DNA of 14,303 nucleotides from CAYWEP01 sp964457405 (GTDB lineage: Bacteria; Patescibacteriota; Microgenomatia; Levybacterales; UBA12049): assembly GCA_964457405.1 (NCBI GenBank), contig CAYWEP010000028.1:1-14303 (forward strand), read 5' to 3'. Below the pieces are notes generated by a model, which was not told where the DNA came from, searched no databases, and saw nothing but the letters and a program-made list of their open reading frames with translations. Both the position numbers and the translations under genes were made by a program. This document shows positions 1-5,526 of this stretch, one piece after another (the first letter of the stretch is position 1; each line of letters opens with the position of its first letter).

Positions 1-259
1 AAGGCAACAGGCCGCCCCGTACCATACGGTACAGGGCTTATGTGAATAGTGCCTGAACTTTCTCGCTATCCCGATGGTAGTTTCCATACGGGATCCCGCA
101 CGAATTAAATTCGTCGGGATACTTAGAGAAAGAAAAACTATTCTCGCCCCGTCCTCCGTAGTTTTATACGAAGGATGGACATTTCCTACCACTTCGTGAT
201 TGCCAAGAGTCGCGTTTGACGCGATCAACAAATTATCCCTCGCTCAGCGAGGGATTTTT
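1..259 (+). ncRNA. 3' part of an unidentified structured RNA
   Basis: No convincing ORF lies here, but the stretch folds into many consecutive helices: a hairpin at 16-36 (CCCGTACC against GGTAC-A-GGG); a long-range helix 44-50 with 137-143 (GAATAGT/ACTATTC); inside it 58-64 with 126-132 (CTTTCTC/GAGAAAG); inside that two strong hairpins, 68-94 and 93-120, the second with a perfect 7-bp ACGAATT/AATTCGT core. Further hairpins follow near 151-180, 191-199 and 210-224 (TCGCG/CGCGA), then an intrinsic terminator. Nested helices plus a terminator suggest a plus-strand RNA whose 5' part lies outside the window. I compared it from memory with RNase P RNA (no 3' ACAGAA), tmRNA (no T-arm or CCA end), SRP RNA and group I introns and could not match it. 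The strand is inferred from the terminator. Confidence 0.5.
235..259 (+). terminator. Rho-independent terminator of the structured RNA
   Basis: ATCCCTCG pairs with CGAGGGAT around a CTCAG loop and is followed directly by TTTTT. On the minus strand the stem is followed by AATT rather than a T run, so it mainly serves plus-strand transcription. Confidence 0.75.
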
Positions 260-287
260 GTGCAGAGGAAAAGTTTACTTGTGTCAT

Positions 288-1079
288 TCAGCAAGAACTT
301 CTTCTGAAGCAGAGATTTCGTGCTCGTGTTTGCCATTCTCCGAGGCTCGTGCAGCGGTTTTTCCCGGTGTTATCGGTTAATGTTTCAGTATATTCGTCAG
401 AGCATACAACCGTGAAGGTTTTGTATCCTGATATTTTACATCTATTACTTGGTCCACTGTCCTCAGCCAGTTTTACTGTTGTACAAGATGTCGGTGTCGG
501 AGGTTGTTCATAACATGAGCCTCGTGTATTGCATGCTTTTCGTACTTTTCTATTCCATTCAGCAGCAGATACACATCTTGTCCCATCAGCTTGTAATGTC
601 CCTGTATAGTCATCGGAGCAGGTATAGTTAACTGATTTATATCCACCTTGACACGACGGGCCATAGGTAAACCCTGTTTGGAAAACTTTTGTGCAAGGCG
701 TTGGGGTAGGAACGAGGCATGATTGTGTATTCTGACGACACCAGGCAGTTGCACGATTTAACCAGTCTGCAGCTGGTCTACACGAAGTAGTATCTTTGCT
801 TCGTGGAAAAGCATATGTTTCTCCCCCTTGGCACTCAAATGAAATACTTTTAAACTTTCTGTCATGAACTGGTCCACAATCTCCTTCAAGCGTAGCTTTT
901 TCTACGTTATCATTACAAGCTGCCGGTAGTTTGCTAGATACAAGATTACCTTTTGATGCCTCTAGGCGGATATCCTGTTCCTGCTTGGATAGGAAAAGAG
1001 TAAGGGGAATACCTAGCATGACGATAGCAATTGCAAGAAATTTAACAGGAAAATTTATACCACTTTTACCTCTAGCCAT
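288..1079 (-). CDS. Membrane-anchored protein with three six-cysteine repeats
   Basis: A 263-residue secreted or membrane-anchored protein that I do not recognise. Residues 11-31 form one hydrophobic segment followed by the IPLTLFLSKQEQDIRLEA module that also begins two surface proteins at the other end of the window. The rest is three tandem repeats of about 65 residues, each with six cysteines: 55/68/83/100/114/121, 129/143/154/169/183/189 and 199/214/226/243/257/263. Each repeat contains a GP or SGP motif, a (Y/F)xxC(S/Q) strand, then an xxEW or xADW helix. The protein ends on its last cysteine. Three disulfides per repeat are likely, so an extracytoplasmic location is expected. Linkers are Pro/Thr rich. 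The ATG is 18 nt downstream of a good promoter -10 box and lacks a Shine-Dalgarno sequence. Binding or adhesion is plausible but unproven. Confidence 0.85.
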   Translation of the reverse strand: MARGKSGINFPVKFLAIAIVMLGIPLTLFLSKQEQDIRLEASKGNLVSSKLPAACNDNVEKATLEGDCGPVHDRKFKSISFECQGGETYAFPRSKDTTSCRPAADWLNRATAWCRQNTQSCLVPTPTPCTKVFQTGFTYGPSCQGGYKSVNYTCSDDYTGTLQADGTRCVSAAEWNRKVRKACNTRGSCYEQPPTPTSCTTVKLAEDSGPSNRCKISGYKTFTVVCSDEYTETLTDNTGKNRCTSLGEWQTRARNLCFRRSSC

Positions 1080-1097
1080 ATTGTTGCGCCGTATCTA

Positions 1098-1126
1098 ATG
1101 TAACAGGTAATTTCACGCCTTGTCAA
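1098..1126 (-). promoter_or_regulatory. Sigma70-like promoter of the cysteine-repeat gene
   Basis: On the minus strand TTGACA (1121-1126), a 17-nt spacer and TTACAT (1098-1103) lie 18 nt before the ATG, giving a leader of roughly 11 nt. Confidence 0.7.
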
Positions 1127-1198
1127 GCTCCATTTCTCACAACATCCTGAGTTTGCGAGTGAGGCTAGGCTATGATAAGATGAGAGGATCAAGATAAC

Positions 1199-1453
1199 AT
1201 GTTTTATGTATATATCTTGAAGAGTCTAAAGAACCAAGATGTGTACATAGGCTATAGCGATGATTTAAAGACCAGGTACAAAGCGCACAATCAGGGCTTT
1301 GTTAAAGCGACAAAACCGAATATACCTTGGATGCTTGTTTATTACGAAGCTTACAAGAATAAAAAAGACGCAACAAAAAGAGAAAAACAGTTGAAGAACC
1401 ACAGGGCAAAGGAAGATTTAAAATTACAATTGAAACATAGTTTAGAAGGGTAG
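1199..1453 (+). CDS. GIY-YIG nuclease superfamily protein (YhbQ/URI-like)
   Basis: An 84-residue single-domain protein. It starts with YVYILKS and continues with VYIGYSDDLKTRYKAHN, the GIY-YIG core with the conserved Arg (R26) of the active site, then the PWMLVYYEAY strand and a KREKQLK helix containing the conserved Glu, which is the metal ligand in this fold. Length and order match the small stand-alone bacterial GIY-YIG proteins, thought to be DNA nucleases of uncertain role. A weak GAGAGG lies 10-12 nt upstream of the ATG, and TATGAT (1171-1176) is a possible -10 box without a clear -35. The gene ends just before the palindrome-rich tRNA patch, but nothing shows that the nuclease acts on it. 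Confidence 0.88.
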   Translation: MFYVYILKSLKNQDVYIGYSDDLKTRYKAHNQGFVKATKPNIPWMLVYYEAYKNKKDATKREKQLKNHRAKEDLKLQLKHSLEG

Positions 1454-1461
1454 TCAGACTG

Positions 1462-1551
1462 CTCCGCGGGCCTCGCGGAGCGAGGCCTGGCTCCGCCAGG
1501 CACGGTGGCTAAGTAGTAACGTCACGCGGAGCGTGATCTCGCTTCGCGAGA
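1462..1551. repeat. Cluster of GC-rich short palindromes
   Basis: Back-to-back inverted repeats: CTCCGCG/CGCGGAG (1462-1480), CCTCGC/GCGAGG (1471-1485, overlapping the first), GCCTGGC/GCCAGGC (1485-1501), CACGC/GCGTG (1523-1535) and TCTCGC/GCGAGA (1537-1551). They are much richer in GC than the flanking coding DNA and surround a tRNA-like fragment. None is followed by a T run. Confidence 0.7.
1499..1526 (+). pseudogene. 5' fragment resembling the adjacent tRNA-Cys
   Basis: The first 22 nt match the 5' part of the tRNA-Cys at 1571-1592 at 17 positions, including the D-loop core AAGTAG-AAC. After about the D arm the similarity stops and palindromes follow (1523-1551). No anticodon, T arm or 3' acceptor strand follows, so it reads as a truncated duplicate. 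Confidence 0.45.
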
Positions 1552-1570
1552 CAGCGAATAATTCAGTTTT

Positions 1571-1642
1571 GGCGCAGTGGTGAAGTAGCAACACGGGTGT
1601 CTGCAGAACATCTATGCGCGGGTGCAAATCCCGCCTGCGCCT
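1571..1642 (+). tRNA. tRNA-Cys (GCA)
   Basis: The acceptor stem GGCGCAG/CTGCGCC pairs perfectly. The anticodon stem GGTGT/ACATC encloses CTGCAGA, giving anticodon GCA at 1603-1605. The T stem is GCGGG/CCCGC. The discriminator is U (1642), the tRNA-Cys identity base. CCA is not encoded. Two usually invariant elbow bases are changed: the D loop reads AAGTAGCAA, with A at position 18 instead of G, and the T loop reads TGCAAAT, with G at 55 instead of U. The D stem has only three pairs. Otherwise the cloverleaf is intact, so it is probably functional. Confidence 0.85.
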
Positions 1643-1652
1643 CACAACAATT

Positions 1653-1754
1653 ATGAAAGAAAGAGAACCAGGTTTTAAAGATGAGCTGGGAAAGTGGGGA
1701 CGCAGAGCAATTGTTATTGGGATTCTTGGGCTTATCGCTGTTTTAGCAATATAG
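1653..1754 (+). CDS. Possible 33-residue single-pass membrane peptide
   Basis: An ATG-initiated ORF begins 10 nt after the tRNA-Cys discriminator base. The peptide has a charged N-terminal half (KEREPGFKDELGKWGRR) and a hydrophobic C-terminal helix (AIVIGILGLIAVLAI), the typical layout of a small membrane protein with an Arg-Arg positive edge. There is no Shine-Dalgarno sequence and no separate promoter, so it would depend on read-through from the tRNA. It stops 5 nt before the 5' Ile-like tRNA half. I do not recognise a family. The amphipathic-then-hydrophobic composition is unlikely in random DNA but the ORF is short. Confidence 0.4.
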   Translation: MKEREPGFKDELGKWGRRAIVIGILGLIAVLAI

Positions 1755-1758
1755 TATT

Positions 1759-1792
1759 GGGTGGCTAGTTCATCGGTAGAACGCTTCTCTGA
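1759..1792 (+). pseudogene. 5' half of an Ile-like tRNA
   Basis: The sequence runs from the acceptor (GGGTGGC) through a D arm (GTTC/GAAC around ATCGGTA) to the anticodon stem CTTCT and loop start CTGA, then breaks. It is nearly identical to the first half of the tRNA-Ile at 1820-1891. Joined to 1981-2018 it gives a 72-nt cloverleaf with anticodon GAT, but three acceptor positions pair badly (G-U, G-G, C-A). Confidence 0.6.
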
Positions 1793-1796
1793 CCTG

Positions 1797-1969
1797 CGCT
1801 TCGCCGATTTGCCGAACTAGGGTCGTTAGTTCACTGGTAGAACGCTTCTCTGATAAAGAAGAGGCAGATAGTTCGATTCTATCACGACCCACAATCGGCT
1901 TAGGCTCGCCTCGCTGCCAGCCTCGTCTGGGCGAGACGGGAGTCTAGGCGGGAAGCTTTCGGCGAAGCG
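1797..1969. repeat. 11-bp inverted repeats bracketing the tRNA-Ile insert
   Basis: CGCTTCGCCGA (1797-1807) is exactly complementary to TCGGCGAAGCG (1959-1969). The arms lie 4 nt inside the left and 11 nt inside the right edge of the segment separating the two tRNA halves, so the segment could close into a stem or be the ends of an inserted element. Confidence 0.6.
1820..1891 (+). tRNA. tRNA-Ile (GAT)
   Basis: The acceptor GGGTCGT/ACGACCC pairs perfectly. The D arm is GTTC/GAAC around ACTGGTA. The anticodon arm CTTCT/AGAAG encloses CTGATAA, anticodon GAT at 1852-1854. The T arm is GATAG/CTATC with TTCGATT. The discriminator is A (1891), as expected for Ile, and CCA is not encoded. It lies inside the segment that separates the two halves of a second, nearly identical tRNA. 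Confidence 0.9.
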
Positions 1970-1980
1970 GGCAAGGCGAG

Positions 1981-2018
1981 TAAAGAAGAGGTGGATGGTT
2001 CGACTCCATCAGTACCCA
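1981..2018 (+). pseudogene. 3' half of an Ile-like tRNA
   Basis: The sequence resumes exactly at the 3' side of the anticodon loop (TAA), continues with AGAAG, a five-base variable loop, a T arm GATGG/CCATC with TTCGACT, and acceptor strand AGTACCC plus A. It complements the half at 1759-1792 in the anticodon stem. It could be the second exon of an interrupted tRNA or the remnant of a third tandem tRNA copy. Confidence 0.6.
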
Positions 2019-2069
2019 CACTCATGGAATTTAGATTCACAGGTGCGGAAGCGGAGATGGTGGTAAAAC

Positions 2070-2447
2070 TTATTTCCAAAAGGCATTCACACCTTTTATC
2101 TTAAGCATATCTTCATCAAAACTGGCAAGTTTACCTTTCATCGATTGCGCCGCAATTATGCAGTCAGCCATGTCAAGATTCGTGTTTTCAAAAATTTCAA
2201 TAGCTCCATCAATATAGGGAGATTTTTTAATATTCCTCTGATTTTGTAAAAATTGGTATGCCTTAAGAACTTCTGCTTTGGGAGATTTATACTGTTTGGT
2301 TAATACATATTCAAGCTCGGGAAAAACTACATCCGGAACTTGAATATTTTGTTGTTGCTCAATTAGTTTCTCAACCTTATCGGCAAGACGCGGATTATCG
2401 TCTGAAAAAAAGCGAATAAGTGCACTTGTATCAAATATTATTTGCAT
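2070..2447 (-). CDS. vapC: PIN-domain ribonuclease toxin (VapC type)
   Basis: A 125-residue PIN-domain protein, probably a magnesium-dependent RNase acting as the toxin of a type II module. The four acidic active-site residues of the fold are visible: D6 in IIFDTSALI, E44 in PELEYVL, D95 in MADCIIAA and D111 in SFDEDM. Length is typical for VapC. The ORF could start eight codons earlier, but the ATG at 2447 is preceded by AAAGGGA, a good Shine-Dalgarno sequence seven nt away. The start overlaps the last codons of the antitoxin gene by 17 nt, which indicates translational coupling in one operon. The RNA target cannot be read from the sequence. Confidence 0.88.
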   Translation of the reverse strand: MQIIFDTSALIRFFSDDNPRLADKVEKLIEQQQNIQVPDVVFPELEYVLTKQYKSPKAEVLKAYQFLQNQRNIKKSPYIDGAIEIFENTNLDMADCIIAAQSMKGKLASFDEDMLKIKGVNAFWK

Positions 2448-2700
2448 TATGTTTCCCTTTAAACTTCTCAACTACCGCGTCCTGGATAATTCTTTTCATT
2501 TCAGACTTTGATAATGGCTTTTTAGTCGCGGTTTTAATAAAACCCCTCATCTCTTTTACAGAAAGCGCAGGTCTTGCGATAATTTTATAACCCTCAACGG
2601 AAAACCGAATCCTATCCTTTGGTTTTAAACCAAACTGATCACGAATTGGCTTTGGTATCGCCACTTGCCCCTTTTGTGTAATAGTTGAAATTCCTTGCAT
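2431..2700 (-). CDS. vapB: AbrB/SpoVT-type antitoxin (VapB type)
   Basis: An 89-residue protein. Residues 1-45 contain a swapped-hairpin AbrB DNA-binding domain (STITQKGQVAIPKPIRDQFG, then LKPKDRIRF and a GYKIIARP strand). The C-terminal part, roughly residues 48-85, is charged and probably wraps around the PIN toxin. The ATG at 2700 is chosen because the longer reading begins inside the -35 box and because AbrB proteins start just before the TxxQKGQV strand. It lies first in the operon, overlaps the toxin gene, and has a palindrome over its promoter, consistent with autoregulation by the antitoxin-toxin complex. Confidence 0.88.
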   Translation of the reverse strand: MQGISTITQKGQVAIPKPIRDQFGLKPKDRIRFSVEGYKIIARPALSVKEMRGFIKTATKKPLSKSEMKRIIQDAVVEKFKGKHNANNI

Positions 2701-2710
2701 GGTAATAATT

Positions 2711-2739
2711 ACTTTACCATGTAATACTTTAATTGTCAA
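2711..2739 (-). promoter_or_regulatory. Promoter of the toxin-antitoxin operon
   Basis: On the minus strand TTGACA (2734-2739), 17-nt spacer and TAAAGT (2711-2716) lie 10 nt before the antitoxin ATG, so the mRNA would have a leader of only about 3-4 nt. Confidence 0.7.
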
Positions 2740-2746
2740 GTATTAC
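2721..2746. promoter_or_regulatory. Likely operator palindrome of the toxin-antitoxin operon
   Basis: GTAATACTT (2721-2729) and AAGTATTAC (2738-2746) are perfect 9-bp inverted repeats separated by 8 nt. The right arm overlaps the -35 box and the left arm lies in the spacer. A related GTAATAATTAC lies at 2702-2712 beside the -10. Position and symmetry fit a binding site for the AbrB antitoxin. Confidence 0.65.
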
Positions 2747-2795
2747 TTTTTTGATTCTTCACTCTCGCTCTCCAGAAATCCTTCGATGGTTCGAC

Positions 2796-2819
2796 TTCGC
2801 TCAGGGCAAGCGAATTTTT
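2796..2819 (+). terminator. Weak terminator-like hairpin
   Basis: TTCGCT pairs with AGCGAA around a 7-nt loop and is followed by TTTTT. No plus-strand gene ends just upstream, so it may stop read-through from the tRNA patch or be part of an intergenic repeat (CTTCGATGGTTCGACTTCGC). Confidence 0.3.
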
Positions 2820-2844
2820 CTATAAACGTCCACACTTTGATATC

Positions 2845-2874
2845 TTGACAGGACAATATATTTTGTTGTATTTT
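2845..2874 (+). promoter_or_regulatory. Promoter of the lysyl oxidase-like gene
   Basis: A consensus TTGACA lies at 2845-2850, with a poorer -10 (TTGTAT 2866-2871 or TATTTT 2869-2874). The TTG at 2845 that could open a longer reading frame is part of this -35 box, so translation starts at 2896. Confidence 0.5.
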
Positions 2875-2895
2875 GTTCATTACTGCCTCAAGAAT

Positions 2896-3663
2896 ATGTT
2901 TAAAAAACTATTAACAACGGCAGTCTTAAGCGCCCTCGCCCTTACACTTTCAATTCAACCAGCGTCAGCAGCAACCAAGCTTTTTCCTGATCTTAAAACG
3001 CTTCCTCCAGCAAATCTTAAGCTAGACACACACAAGATTGACGGAAATAGGAAGCACATTCTCCGCCTAACCAATGTTGTTTGGAATGCAGGTGAAGGCC
3101 CACTCGATATTCGCAGTGAGAGAACATCAGAAAATAGAAGTAAAGCGTTTCAGCGTATATTTGAAGACAACGGGCATTTCACAGAAAGACTAGCAGGTGA
3201 ATTTACCTTCCATCGAGCTCACGGGCATTGGCATTTTGAAAAATTTGCAAAATACGAGCTTTGGAGAAGAGCAGAGTATGATAATTGGATCGCAAGTGGA
3301 AGAACAGTAGGTAACGCGCAATTTGAAGGAGAGAAAACGACATTCTGTGTCATAGATGGACTGTTGGTCCAAAGGCTCCCAAACACGCCTAGTAACTCAC
3401 GATATAACAACTGCACGCAAAAAGAAAAGCAAGGGCTATCAGTCGGTTGGGGCGATGTATACGTCAGGAGTCTTCCAGATCAATGGGTTGTTATTGGCAA
3501 CCACCGCCTACCAAATGGAAGATATGCTATCCGCTCAATCGCTGATCCGGTTGACCTGATCAAAGAAAGCCCAAATAATGACCCAGCTCGCGAAAGCCGC
3601 AATGCAAATGAGGCAACCACATTCTTCAGGGTTGAAGGCGGCGGAGCTATCGTCTACGAATAA
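2896..3663 (+). CDS. Secreted copper lysyl oxidase-like protein
   Basis: A 255-residue protein with a signal peptide (KK, hydrophobic core, then PASA before ATK, cleavage near residue 25). It resembles the lysyl oxidase family, copper amine oxidases that convert lysine side chains to aldehydes and so allow cross-linking. The copper motif is FHRAHGHWHFEKF, with ligands H109, H111 and H113, followed by the KYELW strand. K147 in EKTTFC and Y210 in PNGRYAI lie at the positions that form the lysine tyrosylquinone cofactor in animal enzymes; QGLSVGWGDVY and the NN motif near residue 227 also match family landmarks. C151 and C173 may pair. It would act outside the cell membrane. Its substrate is unknown; the lysine-rich surface proteins at 8681-13145 are conceivable ones. 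Confidence 0.85.
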   Translation: MFKKLLTTAVLSALALTLSIQPASAATKLFPDLKTLPPANLKLDTHKIDGNRKHILRLTNVVWNAGEGPLDIRSERTSENRSKAFQRIFEDNGHFTERLAGEFTFHRAHGHWHFEKFAKYELWRRAEYDNWIASGRTVGNAQFEGEKTTFCVIDGLLVQRLPNTPSNSRYNNCTQKEKQGLSVGWGDVYVRSLPDQWVVIGNHRLPNGRYAIRSIADPVDLIKESPNNDPARESRNANEATTFFRVEGGGAIVYE

Positions 3664-3692
3664 ACTCCACATCAAAAGTACAAGGTTTGATG

Positions 3693-3698
3693 TATACT
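3693..3698 (+). promoter_or_regulatory. -10 box directly before the monophosphatase gene
   Basis: TATACT ends 7 nt before the ATG at 3706, within TGTATACTAT (an extended TGnTATACT is not present). No good -35 is seen. Transcription would start at or next to the ATG. Confidence 0.5.
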
Positions 3699-3705
3699 AT
3701 CAAGC

Positions 3706-4536
3706 ATGCAAGTCAACCCCACGGCATTACATAAAAAAATCACCCCAATAGTAAAAAAGGCTGAAAAAATCATGCTCGATGCATATCATGGTACAGTTAA
3801 AGTGTTTTCCAAAGAAGGCGAAAACTCAGCTGTTAGCATTGTCACAGCAACGGATAGAGAGGTAGATGCGTTTTTACGACAAGAGTTAACAAAAGTATTA
3901 CCGGGTTCAGGTTTTATCACAGAAGAAACAAAAGACAAAAACCCAAATGCAGACTATGTCTTTATTATCGACCCTATCGATGGCACAGCCAATTTTGCCA
4001 ACCATATTCCGATTTTTGGCATTTCCCTTGCTCTGTGGTTTAAAGGTAAGCCTGTCTATGGTGTATTGTCATTTCCGGAAATCGGCGAGACAGTGCATGC
4101 GATAAAGGGACAGGGCGTATTTTATAACAATAAGCCGTTCAGTCGACCAAAAAACTCAGCGAAAAATCGTAGAAATGAAATAACATCATTGTATTGTCAG
4201 CCGGAACGATTTGAAAAAAGATTGCGGACATTTGAAAAAGTAAAAGATCTTATTGCATTTCCGCAAGACTACCGTTCTGCCTCATATCATTTTGCATTGA
4301 TTTCACTTGGCAGATTTGACTGCGTTTTTATTGTCAATCTTCCTATTTGGGATTTTGCCGCAGGCATTCTCATTGCAGAAGAAGCGGGTTTGTATAACGC
4401 CTTTCTCACGCCATTCCCGGATTTGGCTCAACCAGACTTTCGTGACTACAAAAATAGCTTCGTTATGGCAGAAAAAGAAATTGCCCTGAGGATTGCAGCA
4501 TTGCTCAAAGCCTTAAGTTTTCACAATGACATTTGA
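3706..4536 (+). CDS. Inositol monophosphatase family phosphatase
   Basis: A 276-residue enzyme of the Mg-dependent, lithium-sensitive phosphatase family (IMPase, CysQ, fructose-1,6-bisphosphatase relatives). The three metal motifs are present in order: ITEET with E73, DPIDGTANF with D89 and D92, and the C-terminal PIWDFAAG with D216. TATDREVD near residue 47 matches the early TxxDxxVE motif. Length is normal. The substrate cannot be assigned: inositol phosphate, 3'-phosphoadenosine phosphates and histidinol phosphate are all used in this family. The start sits 7 nt after a TATACT box, so the mRNA is probably leaderless. No terminator separates it from the next gene, which has its own promoter. 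Confidence 0.9.
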   Translation: MQVNPTALHKKITPIVKKAEKIMLDAYHGTVKVFSKEGENSAVSIVTATDREVDAFLRQELTKVLPGSGFITEETKDKNPNADYVFIIDPIDGTANFANHIPIFGISLALWFKGKPVYGVLSFPEIGETVHAIKGQGVFYNNKPFSRPKNSAKNRRNEITSLYCQPERFEKRLRTFEKVKDLIAFPQDYRSASYHFALISLGRFDCVFIVNLPIWDFAAGILIAEEAGLYNAFLTPFPDLAQPDFRDYKNSFVMAEKEIALRIAALLKALSFHNDI

Positions 4537-4559
4537 GTCTAGACACAGCCCATAATAAA

Positions 4560-4587
4560 TTGACAGCCTTAACAGTTGTGCTATAAT
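4560..4587 (+). promoter_or_regulatory. Strong sigma70-like promoter
   Basis: TTGACA (4560-4565), 16-nt spacer and perfect TATAAT (4582-4587). The ATG at 4598 follows 10 nt after the -10 box, so the leader would be about 3-4 nt. Confidence 0.82.
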
Positions 4588-4597
4588 TGCGATTATT

Positions 4598-5482
4598 ATG
4601 GCAGAAGTTAATCGAGGCGAACTTGGAGCAAATATTCAACAATTAGGTCACGTTGAGCTTCCTAGTTTTGGTCAAGTTCAAGTTATACAAGCAACCAAGG
4701 AGGTTGGCTGCGTTGATCCCCGGCAAAACATGGGCGGATATCGCTTTTTAAGTGATTATTCAAATGTATACAAACCAACAAGTGAAGCAAATCAAGTACG
4801 AAGCGTCGGTGGACACATGGGAGATGTTCTTATCGCCTTAGCTGTTGCTGAAGAAGTCAGCTATTATCTAGACCCTAATCAAGCAGTAGAGCTTGTTTTC
4901 AGTTTGGCAGAAAGACAAGGTGTTAGGCCAAGTTGGCATGAAGATGAGCATGCTTATACACACAGTCCCAAAAAATCAGGTTGTGGTTATTTAGATAGAG
5001 CATCTCAGCCTGAAAATGATGGGCTATTTGGCGTAAGCAGTGCAAAGGTACGCGAGGCGCTTGCATATGCAAATGGGATTGCCAAAGCAGGTGAAAGGCC
5101 GGTCAATGTGCCAATTCTCGAACATGACCACATTGAGATCGCTGCAGTAGTGGTTTACACCGAAATAACTCCACAAAACCCTTTTGGGTTTACTGTTAAT
5201 CCAGTCTCACAAGAAGGAAATGAAGCGTTTAGGTGGGACAGGGCAAGACATTTTGCACGCCTAAGAGAGCTTGCATATGCGGCACAAGTACAAGGTATTC
5301 CACTGTCGGTAGAAAGAATGGAGCAGATGGCAGACAGGCACACAATGTCAACGCTGAGTCTCTTAAAGCCAGGAATCCCAGTGCATGAAGTTTCACTTAA
5401 CGGAATAAATGCTCAAACCAGAACAGTTAGATTTGCAGGCAATGTCCCAAATTTGGGAAATATTCAGACACTCGGGCATTAA
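4598..5482 (+). CDS. Uncharacterised protein with a carbonic-anhydrase-like metal motif
   Basis: A 294-residue soluble protein without signal peptide or membrane segment; I do not recognise the family. Its N-terminal half carries GCVDPR (C38, D40, R42), then VRSVGG (68-72), then a histidine cluster H114/H118/H122 and SGCGYL with C129. The order CxDxR, RxxGG, H, CG mirrors the zinc site of beta- and zeta-class carbonic anhydrases (Cys-His-Cys plus an Asp-Arg pair). The spacing between His and Cys fits the zeta-like arrangement better than the HxxC of beta enzymes. The C-terminal half (150-294) has no motif I can name. The next gene has a related motif. It has its own strong promoter and a near-leaderless start. 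The function is inference only. Confidence 0.8.
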   Translation: MAEVNRGELGANIQQLGHVELPSFGQVQVIQATKEVGCVDPRQNMGGYRFLSDYSNVYKPTSEANQVRSVGGHMGDVLIALAVAEEVSYYLDPNQAVELVFSLAERQGVRPSWHEDEHAYTHSPKKSGCGYLDRASQPENDGLFGVSSAKVREALAYANGIAKAGERPVNVPILEHDHIEIAAVVVYTEITPQNPFGFTVNPVSQEGNEAFRWDRARHFARLRELAYAAQVQGIPLSVERMEQMADRHTMSTLSLLKPGIPVHEVSLNGINAQTRTVRFAGNVPNLGNIQTLGH

Positions 5483-5494
5483 TCGTGCTATAAT
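5465..5494 (+). promoter_or_regulatory. Probable promoter of the 554-residue protein gene
   Basis: A perfect TATAAT lies at 5489-5494 with CAGACA (5465-5470) 18 nt upstream as a weak -35. The ATG is 32 nt further on, with no Shine-Dalgarno sequence before it. Confidence 0.5.
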
Positions 5495-5526
5495 TTCAAT
5501 TATTCAAATCGCTATTTCTTACGATT

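Noticed and set aside
1..259. RNase P RNA or tmRNA identity for the structured region
   Set aside because: An AGGAAA-T-GTCC string on the minus strand and a GGCC-rich hairpin on the plus strand recall RNase P, but the conserved 3' ACAGAA and other P4 strands are missing; no tRNA-like T arm or CCA supports tmRNA.
1454..1645. 63-codon minus-strand ORF over the tRNA patch
   Set aside because: It runs antisense through the tRNA-Cys and the GC-rich palindromes, is Arg-rich and matches no family.
2024..2104. 26-codon plus-strand ORF starting MEFRFTGAEAEMVVKL
   Set aside because: It overlaps the 3' end of the PIN toxin gene, has no promoter or ribosome binding site, and is too short to separate from chance; it could be a remnant of a longer gene but I cannot support that.
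2845..2895. Upstream TTG start for the lysyl oxidase-like protein
   Set aside because: The TTG is the first half of the TTGACA -35 box and the extension would precede a complete signal peptide starting at 2896.
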